Part shown: piece by piece, positions 34,898-45,734 of the stretch
Layout of the letters: each line of letters starts with the position of its first letter
Numbering within the stretch: position 1 is the first letter of the stretch
Assembly (NCBI GenBank): GCA_025531455.1
Contig: JAMYHL010000053.1
Span: 248,001 to 312,000, forward strand
Length of the DNA stretch: 64,000 bases
From: Apiotrichum sp. Y4204
Lineage: Eukaryota; Basidiomycota; Tremellomycetes; Trichosporonales; Trichosporonaceae
Direction of reading: 5' to 3'
The notes under the pieces: model-generated
The model's database searches: none
Told to the model about the DNA's origin: nothing
Seen by the model: only the letters and a program-made list of their open reading frames with translations
Made by a program: the position numbers and the translations under genes

Positions 34898-37410
34898 TGT
34901 GGTGCTTGTTTGGCGAGGGGAGATTAGATTGTGGGGGAGGTCGATACGTCTCGCCTCAAGATTTATACTCCAGTGCCTTCTCACAACCCGAAGGTCTCAT
35001 GTACTCCGACTTTGTCTCTTCTCAAAGGACATGCATAAGCAGCGCACTTTGGCTCGGGCAATTCCCAATGTCGGGTCCACCCGGAACCGTGGACGCGAGC
35101 ATATGGCGCCCTATTGTTGCAGCGGAACGGGGACGATGCGGTGGGTAGGGCACGCCAGAACGCGGCCCGCGGCCCTGGTGCTCTACATCTGTGATCTGTG
35201 GCTCCGTATCTGTGATCTGTGATCTGATATCTGTATACTGTGGCTGCGGCAAGTGACATTGCGGAACAATAGGAAATGTCCACAACAGCGAGAGAGAAAA
35301 AAAATGAGGCGACGGTCGGCGTCGGATAATAACTCAGACCCAGGGCAATGTCTCAGGGCACAGGGCAGAGAACAACAACAATAGACGGCTGCTGACTGGC
35401 TGCAAGGCTGGTGCGCCGCATCACGGCCTCACAGTCCACATGTGATGGCCTCGTCGCCTGATCCTCATCTCTCACCTTCCGACCTTCCAGTCTGGTCATG
35501 TATTGAGGGCCCACTCTGACCCCACTATTGCTGCATGACTTCCCCCTCGCGGCGACGGACGGTGAGTATCGGCCGCGCAACGCTTCTTCTGTGTGTGTGA
35601 TCCGCGCCCTGGATCGCGGAATGTACAAAATTCTGGTACTAGATGCGAAGTGAGCCGACATATGGGACTGGTACTGGGGAACGGACACGGACAACCCTAT
35701 GGAACGTGTACGGCCTCGATACTCGAAGCCGGGAACGTCGGACCAAGAGGCATCAGAGGCCTCGGGCCTCGGGTCTCGGGCCTCGTTCGCGCGTTCGTCT
35801 GTTCCATGGTCCGTAGCACCCGTCGGGTCTTGGGTCGTCGTCCGAAACCCCTCGCAAGGCGTTGGCGTTCAAGCGTCAAGCCAGGTCCGAGCGCAAGCGC
35901 CTCAGAACGGAGAAAGAGAACAGCAGATGAAGAGCGAGAACGAGACTGAAAGGGGGGAACAGCAGCACTCGAGCCACAACAACACTGTTCCATCGCGCCA
36001 CTGGCTGCTGGCCCCACTGTACTGTACTCTGGAAAAGCCAATCGCCGCCCTGCGATTTGCCCACCGCCACCGCCGCCGCCACACACGTCGGCGCCGCAGC
36101 TATTTCAAGCCAGCCCGTTTCAGACGACGCTCGGACTCACTTCGGGGTACTGCCCCACTGGCCGACGCCGCTCGCCGCGGGCCTGTCAAGTCGTTTACTT
36201 CGTGCTTCGTTTAGGGCGTGGCTTCCCTTCAGCGACGACCACAGACTGCGCGGAATGCTGTATTTGGACAAGGACATGGGATGGGGGACAGTCGGCGAGA
36301 TTCGGCTCGATCGCGACGCCAACACCATGGGCTCACACTCTGACACTCCGACTCGGACGCGCTACCACCTGCCAAGGATGTTGATAGGTGGGCGCGAGGC
36401 CGTTCCGGAAGGATTCCAGCGACGCGGTGCGCGGTGCATATTCGCAATGCATAGCTGCTGTTTGGGATATGGTTAGTAAGCCCCGGGAGATATCGCGATC
36501 TCGACGTCTCGTCGAGCTGCGGCGAGGCACGGCGAGGCCGAAACCGCCGTAGTGCCGGGGATTGGAGTGATCTGCGCGGTACCGTTAAGATATTCGCACT
36601 GTAGATCCGGAGAAAATAAAGCTGGGGCAGCGCAGAACTACAACTACAACGTTGCAGACTGACGGTTACCACTTGTTGCAGGCGGACGGCACTTGGGCAA
36701 GTGGTGACTGTCACCTGTCGTAAGTGCACAGTGTGTACAGTGTCGAACATGTCGAACAAAGGACATGGCGTCCATTGTTCCTCACCCCGCGCGGGGATGT
36801 CGCACTCACTTGCCCCGCAGCGCTGCCGCCGGCACCTGTCTCGCCCTCTGAGGCGGCAACGGCCGCGCCGGCGAAGTACACAGGTCCAGTACCCCACTCC
36901 CGGGTCCTAGCTCACCTGAGTCACCTGGGTCGGCGGTGCCGTAACGCGGCAAAGGGAACAATAGGCAGACATTGTTCGTGCGTTTCGCGTGCGTCGTGCG
37001 TCGCATCCTGCCGGCGTCGTACAAACGCGGAGAACGTCATTGAATCAGTGGTGGACGGTGGTGGTGGCCATGAGATGCTCCATGCAGCTGACAGCGGCTC
37101 TACACGGCTGCATTGCTAGCAGTGCCGCCCTTCAGAACCATCACTGACTCGACTCTCCCGTAACTTCTTTGTAGTTTTTCGTGTTCTTGGCCCTGTCTCG
37201 GAGCGGCGTTGGCTGCGAGGCACCACTAACTCGAGCACGTGCGGGCATTCCTCCGTGCTCCGAGCTCCATGCCTCCGCTCACCACTGTTCTTGCATTCCA
37301 GTCACGGCGACGCGACGGGCAGCGGGCGGTGGGGATGGGGATTGAGGCGGATCGTGAGATGTTGGAAGGTATGCGTGCCGTACAGGGGGTGAAGACCGGA
37401 GAGAGGGGTT

Positions 37411-37455
<45 letters not shown>

Positions 37456-38405
37456 ACCGATTTTGCTTGCTACTTCGGTACGCAATCCTTTTCTGACATG
37501 AACTCTGGACACGGAATAGAGTGATAACTGTGTGGGGTGCGGGCTATATTTTGTTATCGAGCCTCCGAGCTCTGAGCTGGAGGTGAAAGTAGTGCCACTG
37601 ACAACGACATGAGACGACGCACTGGAACGTCGACCGGGTGAGCAACTTGGTACAATCGGTGATACCGAAGCTACGGCGCCTTTTGCGCTCTGGACGTCGT
37701 AAATACAGCCGCAACTGCTGGAAGACACTACCGGAGACACTGGCTCAGCTGCCGAGATGCGGAGCTGGTACATGTGTGGCGTGCCCTCTACACCGCCACT
37801 CGCTGCCCTTCTCGCCTTTTGTCGCTCAATTCTCGCCAGATTGCTTCTCCTTCGACGTTTCCAAGCACCTCGGCACATTGATCCACCTCCCACGCGCACG
37901 CTCAGCGCACGATACCCCGCACAGCGCCTCCCAGACCGCCGGGAGCGGCGCCCGCGGCAGCAGCGACTTTCGTCCGTATATCAGTCTTCGCTAGTATATC
38001 GGTAGCATTTACGTACGAGTTGGTGTGTGGCGTCCGGACGTGTTTTGTGTGTGGACGTGGACGTCCGAGGGTAAATCATTCCTGGACCCACACAGGATTC
38101 TCGTCAGCCAAAATTCCCAAATTAGGTGTACTTTTAGTAAGGCGTTGTTAATGCATTAAAAATTACGTGGATTTTTGCCGCATGGGTCTTCCGGCCCCAT
38201 CGCCACCCTTGAGCAATATGCATTTGACGTACGAGATGGTGTGGATCATGTCGGATCGTCGTTTGGGGCCGTTGGGCCGTTTGTTTGTGTGTGCTCTGCT
38301 CTCCATCCCACACATCACCCCACACACACCACCTTTACTGTGGCAAACCCACCCCATTGACACTCTCAATCAGACCGGCCCGCTCGTTCTCCCCTCGTTT
38401 GAGCA
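34898..38405. other. Gene-free 3.5 kb stretch before the Crypton
   Basis: I can support no gene here. It contains the FHB1 promoter, short GGGCCTCG repeats near 35755-35785 and a 42-T homopolymer. It may contain the left boundary of the transposon. Confidence 0.5.
37412..37453. repeat. 42-nt poly(T) tract
   Basis: An uninterrupted run of 42 T on the plus strand. It could be an old poly(A) tail of a retrocopy on the minus strand or simple slippage; no coding remnant is recognised next to it. Confidence 0.95.
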
Positions 38406-39327
38406 ATGGCGTCGGCACGCGAAAGCTCCGTCGCCGGGGCGGGGGCGGGCTCGGACGGTGGTGGCGACAGGCCATCCACCTTGGCTGTTTTTCCCACGCG
38501 CAATACCCGGAGCAGGAGCAGGAGTACAGTTCCCGAAGGGGCGCCGGCGACGACGGCGGCAACGACTACTACAACAACGATGACCACGACGACCACGACG
38601 ACGATGACGAAGAAGCGGTCGAGGACGACGATCGCCAAGGACAAGGCCAATACGGCCCCGGCGGCGACGGGGGCGACAGCGGTGGCGCCGCCTGTCGTGG
38701 CGGCGGCCTCGACGACTATCTTATCGGCCGACTCGACCCCAACCGCAACGCCCCCGCCTCTGGCGCCGGAGTCGTCCGTAAACACAGCGGCGGCCAAGGC
38801 GAAGAGGACCGCGGGCCCACCCAAGCCTCGCCAGCCGAAGCGCAAGGGCGGACCTGGAAAACGGCCCACCCCTAGGGTGGTGGTGGTACGTTCGGATGAC
38901 AACGACAGCTCCGAAGACCCATTGCGCAACAGCGACGACGATGACGACGACTCGTCCCAGCCAAGCGTCAGCCAGAGGGAGTTGGCCGAGTTGGAGAACC
39001 TCATCCTTCAAGGCAATCAGGTCCAAGATCCCGTCAGAGCAGACGGAGACGGAGATGATGTGGCCGGCACCATGAGCGACCAACACAAACGCCATAGAAA
39101 AATGATCCTGTCCTTCATTGAGGAGTCCAAACTCGCCTATACTACCCGGGCCAGCTACACCCCGTATGTCAAGAAGTTCGCCAAATACTGCGATGACCAA
39201 TGGGGAGGGGACAGACTGGTCGATGGCAGTAAGTAGCTGCAGAATGTGCTCTAGAACAGGCGACATGCAAGTTGCAGTTGGGGCAAACCTCGGCGTGGGG
39301 ACTCGCGCCGGGATCGCCCGGGTTGAG

Positions 39328-39349
39328 CCGGGATCACCGGATCCCCGGC
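39328..39349. repeat. GC-rich 21-bp repeat, intron copy
   Basis: Starts CCGGGATCACCGG and ends ATCCCCGG; the same word occurs in the second exon at 41471-41492. A near copy of the preceding CGGGAtCGCCCGGG also recurs in both places. The word is close to an inverted repeat. Confidence 0.75.
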
Positions 39350-41470
39350 GGCGGCTTCTCCCAGCGCGGCCGCTGCTATCCGTATCCGAGATAACGGGGT
39401 CAACTCCAACCAGGCTGGCCGCAACGACGAAGAGACATGGCTGACTCTGGGTTTGCAGCCAAGCTTCTTGGCTTCTTGGAATCTGAGCGGCTCCGACATT
39501 TGCATGCCAATCACACCCTCGCTGATTCCACGATCGGGATCGCCAAGTCGGCCGTCATATGGATATGGCAATGTCAAGGTCACGCCGGGACCAACCGATT
39601 ACCGACGCCGGAAGACAGGGCGGCCATCCAAGCAATGATGAAAAGTTACCGACGAGAGACGGCCAAGATGCGCCAGGTCACTATGAGCTCCAAGCGAACC
39701 GGCAGTCTCATGGCCAACTACGTTCCCTTCAAGGACATCGTGAAGCTCCAGGAATCCTTCGTTTTCAACAAAGACGACAACCGGCGGAACTCCGCTGTGT
39801 CTCTAACCTCGACCTTTGGCCATCGTTGCGCCTTCTTGCTCACCTATGGTGGCACCCTTCGCATCAATGACGTCGGCACCCTCAGTTGGTCGGACTTTTG
39901 CTATTTCCACCTTGACACGGTCGCAGGCCCCTCCCGGAACGAGCTCATGGTGCTAACTCTTAAGGAGGGGAAGACAAACCAACGCGGTAACCTGCTTCGA
40001 ACCGGAATACTGCGACACCGCGACGTGGAGATGTGTGCGACCGGCGCTACCGCCCTCTACCTCTTCTGTCTCTTCAACTATCTGGGCCACAGTTTCCCGG
40101 ATCTCCGAGACGCCCATACTTGGTTCTATCGTAAACTCATTCAGGTCGTCGGCAAGGCCAACAAGAGGCGCAAGGTTCACGGTGGTCGGGACGTCGTGGC
40201 CCCCAACGATTTCAACAAACGAACGACCAGCCGCCGACGCGCTGATGATGACGGCGATGATATCGATGATGGCGACAATCCCGACGGCGATGACGATACC
40301 GCCACGCTACAAGCCAGCTTGTCAACTCTGCGACCCCAGATGGGATCATACCGGGACCCCTCCATTGTCAGGCAGGACGAAGATGCCGACTTCGACCCCG
40401 CCAGTATAGACGTGCAGACTGTGGCGATGGCTGCCAACGGGGCGCGGTTCGAGCTGCCGCCGTCCTTGGTCAACAACCCAAAGAGCAAGGCCCCGCGGTC
40501 GAGGTTTCAAGAATTCCGGAACGGCATGCAAACCAGACTGGATCATATCGCGGACCTTCCCGGTTCCCAAGGCATGGGCCGAGACTCCTTCTACCAAGGG
40601 TTTGCCAGGGCGTTCGCAGAAACCGACGTCAACACGGGGGGCAGGACAACTCACATTGGTCGAGGCGCATCGGCTGCCTATGTGCTCGCCAACTCCCATA
40701 GTACCGCAGGTCTCGAGGGGGAGATGCGTCGTCACGGACATTGGAACCATGGTGATGTTCTCACTCAGCATTACGGCAACCCGTTTCCCATGGGGGCCAT
40801 TCGGACGATCGCCGGTTTCAACGGCAGTGAGGAGCTGTCATTTTGGATACCTCGCGACATGCTGGAGCCGCCCAAGGAACTTCTCGAACAGATCTACCCA
40901 GGATTGGATAACCCGTACAGCGGACCAGGTGTAGAAGCGATCGGCGTGGGTCCTCATGAAGATACCGAGCACCTGGTTGAGTTCCTCCGCTATCTTCGTC
41001 GGGTGTTCTTGCAAGACTCAGTCTTCCTCAAGGATCGGTGGCCCCACCTCGGCATCTGGGAGTTGCCTTTGTTCGCCACCCCGTCCTATCTCTCGTTCGC
41101 CTCTCAGCTCCGTCAAGCAGTGGACGAGGCCAAGGGGAGGGTCAATCCAACGGTCGACACACGACTCAATCTTGTCGCCCCGATGATCAAGGCGGCCATT
41201 GAGGCCACCGCGAAGAAGCTGCTGGACGATCTGAGTCGATTCCGGGATGACCTCAACAGCAGTGATCAATACCACAGAGAGTTTGAGAATGTCTTCCGCA
41301 GTGTGGTTGAGGCCAACTTCGAAGCGTTGTTCCATAGCAACAACGCGATCCGAAACGGTATAGCGGTAGCCTACACCGCCATGCAATCCCAACCCTCCGG
41401 CGGCTTGTCGACACCCTTGCCCACTGCCGATCGTGGCGAGCGAGAAACAAGGTCAATCTCCCGGGAACGC

Positions 41471-41492
41471 CCGGGATCACCGGATCCCCGGG
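41471..41492. repeat. GC-rich 21-bp repeat, exon copy
   Basis: Second copy of the word in the Crypton intron. Here it encodes part of the low-complexity linker (RPGSPDPRG) between the recombinase and the C-terminal DNA-binding domain. Confidence 0.75.
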
Positions 41493-42702
41493 GGTCTGAG
41501 GCAACCAGAGATCCTCCAGGTGCTCCAAGCAAGGGGTCGGACACCCGTGACTCGCCCGGCACCTTAGCCCCAGCGGCAGAACTGGGCCTCCAGCCGATCC
41601 GTGCGGTCCGGCTGGACGAGACATTGACATTGCAGCCAACAAGTTCCACACCCAGCTCGTCCTCCTGCCAGTCGCAAGCCCCCAAGCGTCACAACTATCC
41701 CCGACACGGCTTGAACAGAAACACCGCGACAGTGATCGAGCTCTACAATGAATGGTTTATCGAGCAGCCCACGATCGAGACTCTCATGGGATTGTATGGC
41801 TCGCGTTGGTGTCAAGAAGAGGGCGGCGCAAGAAAGTTCCTCAACCGTCGCTCACATGTGATCCGCCGGATAAAGCTTCATCCCGACTTCACTTCCCATC
41901 CCCGTCGTGCCGCAGACGCCGTTGAGGAAGAGCGGCTTTATTACAACGAGATGTCTCTGTCAATGATGGCAGACCTTCTAGATTCAAAAGGACGTTGGAA
42001 AGACGATCCCGTCACGACGAAGAAGCTCCGTCAACTCTGTGAAGCTCGAGATGTCCCCTACCCCTTCAAAGGCACCGCCTTCATCGAGGGCACGGCGAAG
42101 CGCAAGGCCCCACCTGTCCAATTCCCGAAGCCGAGCCATCCGGTGATCAGGACCAGTGCTAATGCCTCTTCTCAGCCTGGTCCTTCCCAGACCCAGACTC
42201 GAGCCCCACCGGTAGAACCACAACCACCGAGGCCGACACCGAGGCCGACGTCCCAGACCCAGTCGGGCCCTGCCGGTCCCCAATTACCGCCACCAAGGCC
42301 GAGGCCGACCGCCGCAACCGCAACACGACAATCGACACAACCGTCCGCGCCGAGGGCCGACGGGACACCGACTCAACCGTCCACTCAATCTCCACATGCC
42401 ACTTCGACTGCTGCTCCCGCTCCGGTTCCCGCCCCCGCCCACCGTCGTCGTCCCATCCAGCACCGTCGACCCCGACCACCCAACCCGGTTGATGAACTGC
42501 CTCCAGTGGTCGGTTCGCTGCCACCATCCGCAAGTTAGTGGTGCTTGCAATGCAGTGGGTTCTTGAGGTGTTGGGTTCTCTCTGCCACTCGGCTGCCACA
42601 CCTCCACCCGATACACACACCCTCGCCCCAGAGGGGACAATACAGTCCGTTGGGGCAGTACGGCTCGCACTCTCGCAGCCTCGTAGGCCGGGCGTCAGGC
42701 TC

Positions 42703-42710
42703 TATATAAG
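42703..42710 (+). promoter_or_regulatory. TATA box of cysteine-cluster gene 1
   Basis: TATATAAG 139 bp before the start codon, followed by a block (GTCCGTTCCCACCACTTTGC) repeated almost exactly before gene 2. Confidence 0.75.
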
Positions 42711-42776
42711 ACCGTCCGTTCCCACCACTTTGCATTCTTCTCCATCATCCCATCCCATCCTTCTCGTCCTCCCTCG

Positions 42777-42840
42777 CCACCACCACCACCACCACTACCA
42801 CCACCACCACCACCACCACCATCACCACCACCACAACAAC
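42777..42840. repeat. CAC/CAT triplet repeat in the 5' leader of gene 1
   Basis: About 20 CAC-type triplets run up to the start codon at 42842. It is untranslated in the gene model. Gene 2 has the same kind of leader. Confidence 0.9.
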
Positions 42841-42841
42841 A

Positions 42842-43427
42842 ATGGCGTTCGCTCACCTCTTCTCCGTCGGGTACACCGTCCTCGCCCCGCCCGTCCGCAC
42901 GTACTTTGCCTGGCAGGGCACCCCGGCGTCGGTCCTCTCCGTGAACCGAGCCGAGGATATCCTCCACCACCTCAGCTTCTGTACAGTGGAGAACGCCGAG
43001 GGGCCCATGCCCGTCCCCGACTTCCTCGAAGGCGACACTGTCCAAGGTGCCGCCCGGCATTTGGCGTGTGTCCTGTACTGGTCATTGCTTGGGAACAACA
43101 TCCTTCCCTACCGCGAGACCCCCCACATTTGGGGCGACCAGGACGGGCACCCGATCAATGACTTTGAGACAAGGATCTGGCTGGTATGTTGTTCTACCTA
43201 GCGGATCGAATCTTCATATGGACTGACGTTCACAGGGGCTAAGCACCGTCCTGAGGAACCGGAGGTACCGGATCACCTGGCACCGTCGCGTGTGCCAGCC
43301 ATGCGTCGATGCCGGTTGCGGCAATTGCCTGAATCAGGCGGACGACTGCAACGTCTTCCGTGGTCCGTGCTTCCGGTGCGCGGCGCACAACCTCGATTGC
43401 CCCTACGCGGAGGACGCGGAGTGGTGA
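42842..43427 (+). CDS. Cysteine-cluster protein 1 (tandem paralogue), function unknown
   Basis: Exons 42842-43183 and 43236-43427 give 177 aa. The N-terminal part shares VRTYFAWQGTP, a D-x-L run, PVPDFLEG and CVLYWSLLGNNILP with gene 2. The second exon holds a cysteine cluster starting CQPCVDAGCGNC and ending GPCFRCAAHNLDC, with the frame CX2C-X7-C-X13-CX2C-X6-C plus two extra Cys. This resembles the fungal Zn2Cys6 spacing (CX2C-X6-C-X5-12-CX2C-X6-8-C) but sits at the C-terminus. The intron lies directly before the cluster, as in genes 2 and 3. Zinc binding is an inference. The stop overlaps a potential donor (TGGTGAGTG), so a further exon cannot be excluded. Confidence 0.75.
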
Positions 43428-43561
43428 GTGCCAGGGCCACATCCGCCCTCGGCCGCCGCCGCTGCCCGCACTACCTCCCCCGCTGTGGCCCCCCCCCCCC
43501 CCCCTTCCCCCCCCCCTTCGCGCCGGCCCCGCTCCTGGTCCTCGCCCGGCCTCCCTTCCCC

Positions 43562-43783
43562 GTTGTATATAAAGCACCGCAATGTAGCCAGTGAGCGTTT
43601 CCCGTGTACATGAGCATCATGCCGAACCACTGACCGTTGTCGCTAACCGTTTGCCACTGATCCGTTGGTCGTTCTCCCATGTCCGAGCGGGGAGGACGTA
43701 CCATTCCCACGCCCCTTGTAATCGGCGGGGCGGCTCGGGATTGTGGCTTCCCCGAGAGTCGGCTCCACGACATTGAGGCCTCG
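43562..43783. repeat. Direct repeat, copy A (3' flank of gene 1)
   Basis: Matches 44704-44940 with small changes and a short insertion. Blocks include CGCAATGT, GTCGCTAACCGTTTGCCACT, the CCGTTGGTCGTTCTCCC block and CATTCCCACGCCCCTTGTAA. It marks the duplication that made genes 1 and 2. Confidence 0.85.
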
Positions 43784-43868
43784 AGGATCCTTTGGCACAC
43801 ACAACCAACACAACACCACCTTGGGGCAGGTCGCACCGTCGCACCCTCGCAGCCTGGTCGAGGGGCTC

Positions 43869-43876
43869 TATATAAG
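43869..43876 (+). promoter_or_regulatory. TATA box of cysteine-cluster gene 2
   Basis: TATATAAG 132 bp before the start codon, in the same sequence context as the gene 1 TATA box (GGCTC before, AAGAC-GTCCGTTCCCACC after). Confidence 0.75.
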
Positions 43877-43954
43877 ACGGTCCGTTCCCACCACTTTGCA
43901 CTCATGTCCTTTATCCCATCCCATCCTTCACGTCTTCCTCCCCTCCAAGTTCAA

Positions 43955-43989
43955 CACCACCACCACCACCACCACCACCACCACCACCA
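43955..43989. repeat. CAC triplet repeat in the 5' leader of gene 2
   Basis: About 12 CAC triplets just upstream of the start codon, as in gene 1. Confidence 0.9.
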
Positions 43990-44000
43990 ATACCACCGCC

Positions 44001-44639
44001 ATGTCCGAATTCACGTCTGACGATGACAACTGGTCCGTTGGCAACGGCGCCAACGGCCCCAACGGCGGCAACGGCGGCAACGGCAGGACCTCGGACTCGG
44101 ACTCGGACTCGGACCGCTGGGGCCTCGGCCTACGCATGGTCGCCAACCTCTACCCCCGCGTCTACTTTGCGTGGGAAGGCCCCCCCACCACGGTCCTCTC
44201 GCAGGATCGGGTGGAGGAGGTCTTTAGGATCCTGGACCAAACTCCTCCCGGGTCCATGCCCTGGGCCCAGCACCCGATCCCCGACTTCCTCGATGGACGC
44301 AACCCTTCTCCGCGCCCGCGCTACCCAGTCTGCGTCATCTATTGGTCCCTTCTCGGCAACAATGTGCTCCCCGAACACCTTGAGACAATCCTTTGGCATG
44401 TAGGTTTTCCCACCTGTTGTAAACTAACCGCTTCTCAGCGCCTCCATAACTACGAGCGTTCGGGCAACAATCAAGTCTATGAGCACGACCCTGTCTGCCA
44501 GCCGTGCCTCGAGGCCGGTAACGGCTCGTGCGGCAACCATGTCGAGAGCCACAACGGCCACGTCAAGGGAGGCTGCTTCCGTTGCGCCGCGTACAACATC
44601 GACTGCCCCAAGGCCAACCAACTGATTCGCCTTTGGTAG
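44001..44639 (+). CDS. Cysteine-cluster protein 2 (tandem paralogue), function unknown
   Basis: Exons 44001-44399 and 44439-44639 give 199 aa. After an Asp/Ser/Gly/Asn-rich start the protein shares RVYFAWEGPP, TVLSQDRVEEVF, PIPDFLDG and CVIYWSLLGNNVLPEHLETI with gene 1. The last exon carries CQPCLEAGNGSC ... GGCFRCAAYNIDC: CX2C-X7-C-X14-CX2C-X6-C. The intron is only 39 nt (GTAGGT, branch CTAAC, CAG); it is a multiple of three without a stop, so retention would insert 13 residues with two extra Cys. The leader, TATA box and flanks show it arose together with gene 1 by tandem duplication. Confidence 0.75.
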   Translation: MSEFTSDDDNWSVGNGANGPNGGNGGNGRTSDSDSDSDRWGLGLRMVANLYPRVYFAWEGPPTTVLSQDRVEEVFRILDQTPPGSMPWAQHPIPDFLDGRNPSPRPRYPVCVIYWSLLGNNVLPEHLETILWHVGFPTCCKLTASQRLHNYERSGNNQVYEHDPVCQPCLEAGNGSCGNHVESHNGHVKGGCFRCAAYNIDCPKANQLIRLW

Positions 44640-44703
44640 TCCGCGCCGCCCCGCCGCCCCCGCTCCTGGTCCCCCCTCCCACCCCCCGGCCTCCCGCCCC
44701 CGG

Positions 44704-44940
44704 TTTGTGTATAGAGTACCGCAATGTGACCAGTGAGGCTTTTGTCACACAGACCATTCAACCAACCGGTTGCCACTGACGGTTGTCGCTAACCCGGTTG
44801 TCGCTAACCGTTTGCCACTGACCCGTTGGTCGTTCTCCCTTGTCCGAGCGGAGAAGACGGACCATTCCCACGCCCCTTGTAATCGGCGGGGCCGCTCGGG
44901 ATTGTCGCTTCCCCGAGAGCGCGCCCCATGCACATTGAGA
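44704..44940. repeat. Direct repeat, copy B (3' flank of gene 2)
   Basis: Second copy of 43562-43783. It carries an extra partial tandem of the TTGTCGCTAACC block, then matches copy A through the CCGTTGGTCGTTCTCCC block to the CCCCGAGAG and ACATTGAG blocks. Confidence 0.85.
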
Positions 44941-45330
44941 ATCCCATGGTGTCAGCTGCGCCGTCTTGTCGCAGAGGGTGGTACTGTACTGGAACCACTT
45001 TCCCCTCCACGTTACTCCGACCGGTCCCCCGATCAGCGACTTCTTCTCGGCGTGCGACGTTCCCTGTTGTATCTTGGAGCATGGCGCTGATCCTCTCACC
45101 TCATCCTCTCACCTCATCCTCGCGTGACGTCCACAGTCACCTAAGGTGGCTCACGAGAGAGTTGATGATGCCGGCTCTATGGCTCACGCGAGGGATCATA
45201 ACACTGTCTCGCAGACAACGGGCGGGCGGGCGCAAGCTGTCACTTGAGGTGGCGAGGCTGGAGGAAGGCCGTTCGAGAGGACACGACTAAACTACAGGCG
45301 CGAGGGAAGGCCAAAGGCCTGTGGGAAAGA

Positions 45331-45337
45331 TATATAA
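45331..45337 (+). promoter_or_regulatory. TATA box candidate of cysteine-cluster gene 3
   Basis: TATATAA followed by TCCGTCC, resembling the TATA-GTCCGTTCC context of genes 1 and 2, but about 400 bp before the ATG. Confidence 0.5.
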
Positions 45338-45439
45338 TCCGTCCAACTGGCTTCTTCTCTTCTCTCTCTTACCATCACTCTCATTCTCGCTTTCATCTTC
45401 CCTTCCCTCGCCACCGCCTTCATCGGTTCCTGTGGTCGT

Positions 45440-45463
45440 CACTCTCTCTCTCTCTCTCTCTCT
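45440..45463. repeat. TC dinucleotide repeat
   Basis: About eleven TC units in the leader of gene 3. Confidence 0.9.
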
Positions 45464-45734
45464 TTTTTCTTCGTCGCGTCTCACCCGTCTCCCGGCCCTC
45501 TTTCTTGTGAGTTGGTTTCTGATCGTGTCGCTTCCCCCTTCCCCCATACCTTCATTGCCTTCAATACATTTGCCCTCGTTGTGTGAACTGTCTCGATCTC
45601 GGTTGTGGGAAGGTCCCCCGGACCTCCTCTCGACCTCGCGTCATCATTCTCCCACAACACTCTTTCTGCTATGAAGGCTCCCTGATTATCACCTCATCAT
45701 CGGATTCTTAGGGGTGCTGACGTTAGAGCCCGCA

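Larger units (their letters stand above)
38406..42538 (+). mobile_element. Crypton-type DNA transposon: tyrosine recombinase with GCR1_C-like domain
   Basis: Exons 38406-39228 and 39459-42538 join in phase to one protein of 1300 aa. Residues 1-200 are low-complexity (Thr, Ala, Asp). Residues ~230-360 hold the core-binding domain (TRASYTPYVKKFAKYCDDQW). The catalytic domain follows with a complete set: R409 (GTLRINDVGTLSW), a Lys in LKEGKTNQRG, H673-x-x-R676 (THIGRGASAAY), H702/W703 (GHWNHG) and Y713 (TQHYG). A GCR1_C-like DNA-binding domain (about 1035-1095, IELYNEWFIEQPTIETLMGL) and a Pro-rich tail complete it. This is the architecture of fungal Cryptons, which move as circles by recombination. 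The intron is 230 nt, several times the local norm, with branch CTGAC. No stop or frameshift is seen, so the element may be active. Element ends were not found. Confidence 0.88.
43428..44000. other. Duplicated intergenic segment with gene 2 promoter
   Basis: Contains the 3' flank of gene 1 (C/T-rich, with a C-run at about 43490-43520), the left copy of the long direct repeat, and the TATA box and CAC-rich leader of gene 2. Confidence 0.6.
44640..45734. other. Intergenic with repeat copy B and gene 3 promoter
   Basis: Begins with the C/T-rich 3' flank of gene 2 and the second copy of the long repeat. Then follow about 400 bp without recognised features, a TATA-like TATATAA at 45331, a TC-repeat and a long pyrimidine-rich leader to the gene 3 start. 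Confidence 0.55.

Noticed and set aside
37279..37899. Minus-strand frame with a poly-Lys tract from the 42-T run
   Set aside because: The frame is open only because the homopolymer has no stop; the rest has no protein-like features.
42777..43989. Poly-His coding read through the CAC repeats
   Set aside because: Frames extending upstream of the ATGs of genes 1 and 2 would include the TATA-to-ATG leader; the duplicated promoter and the ATG positions argue that the repeats are untranslated.
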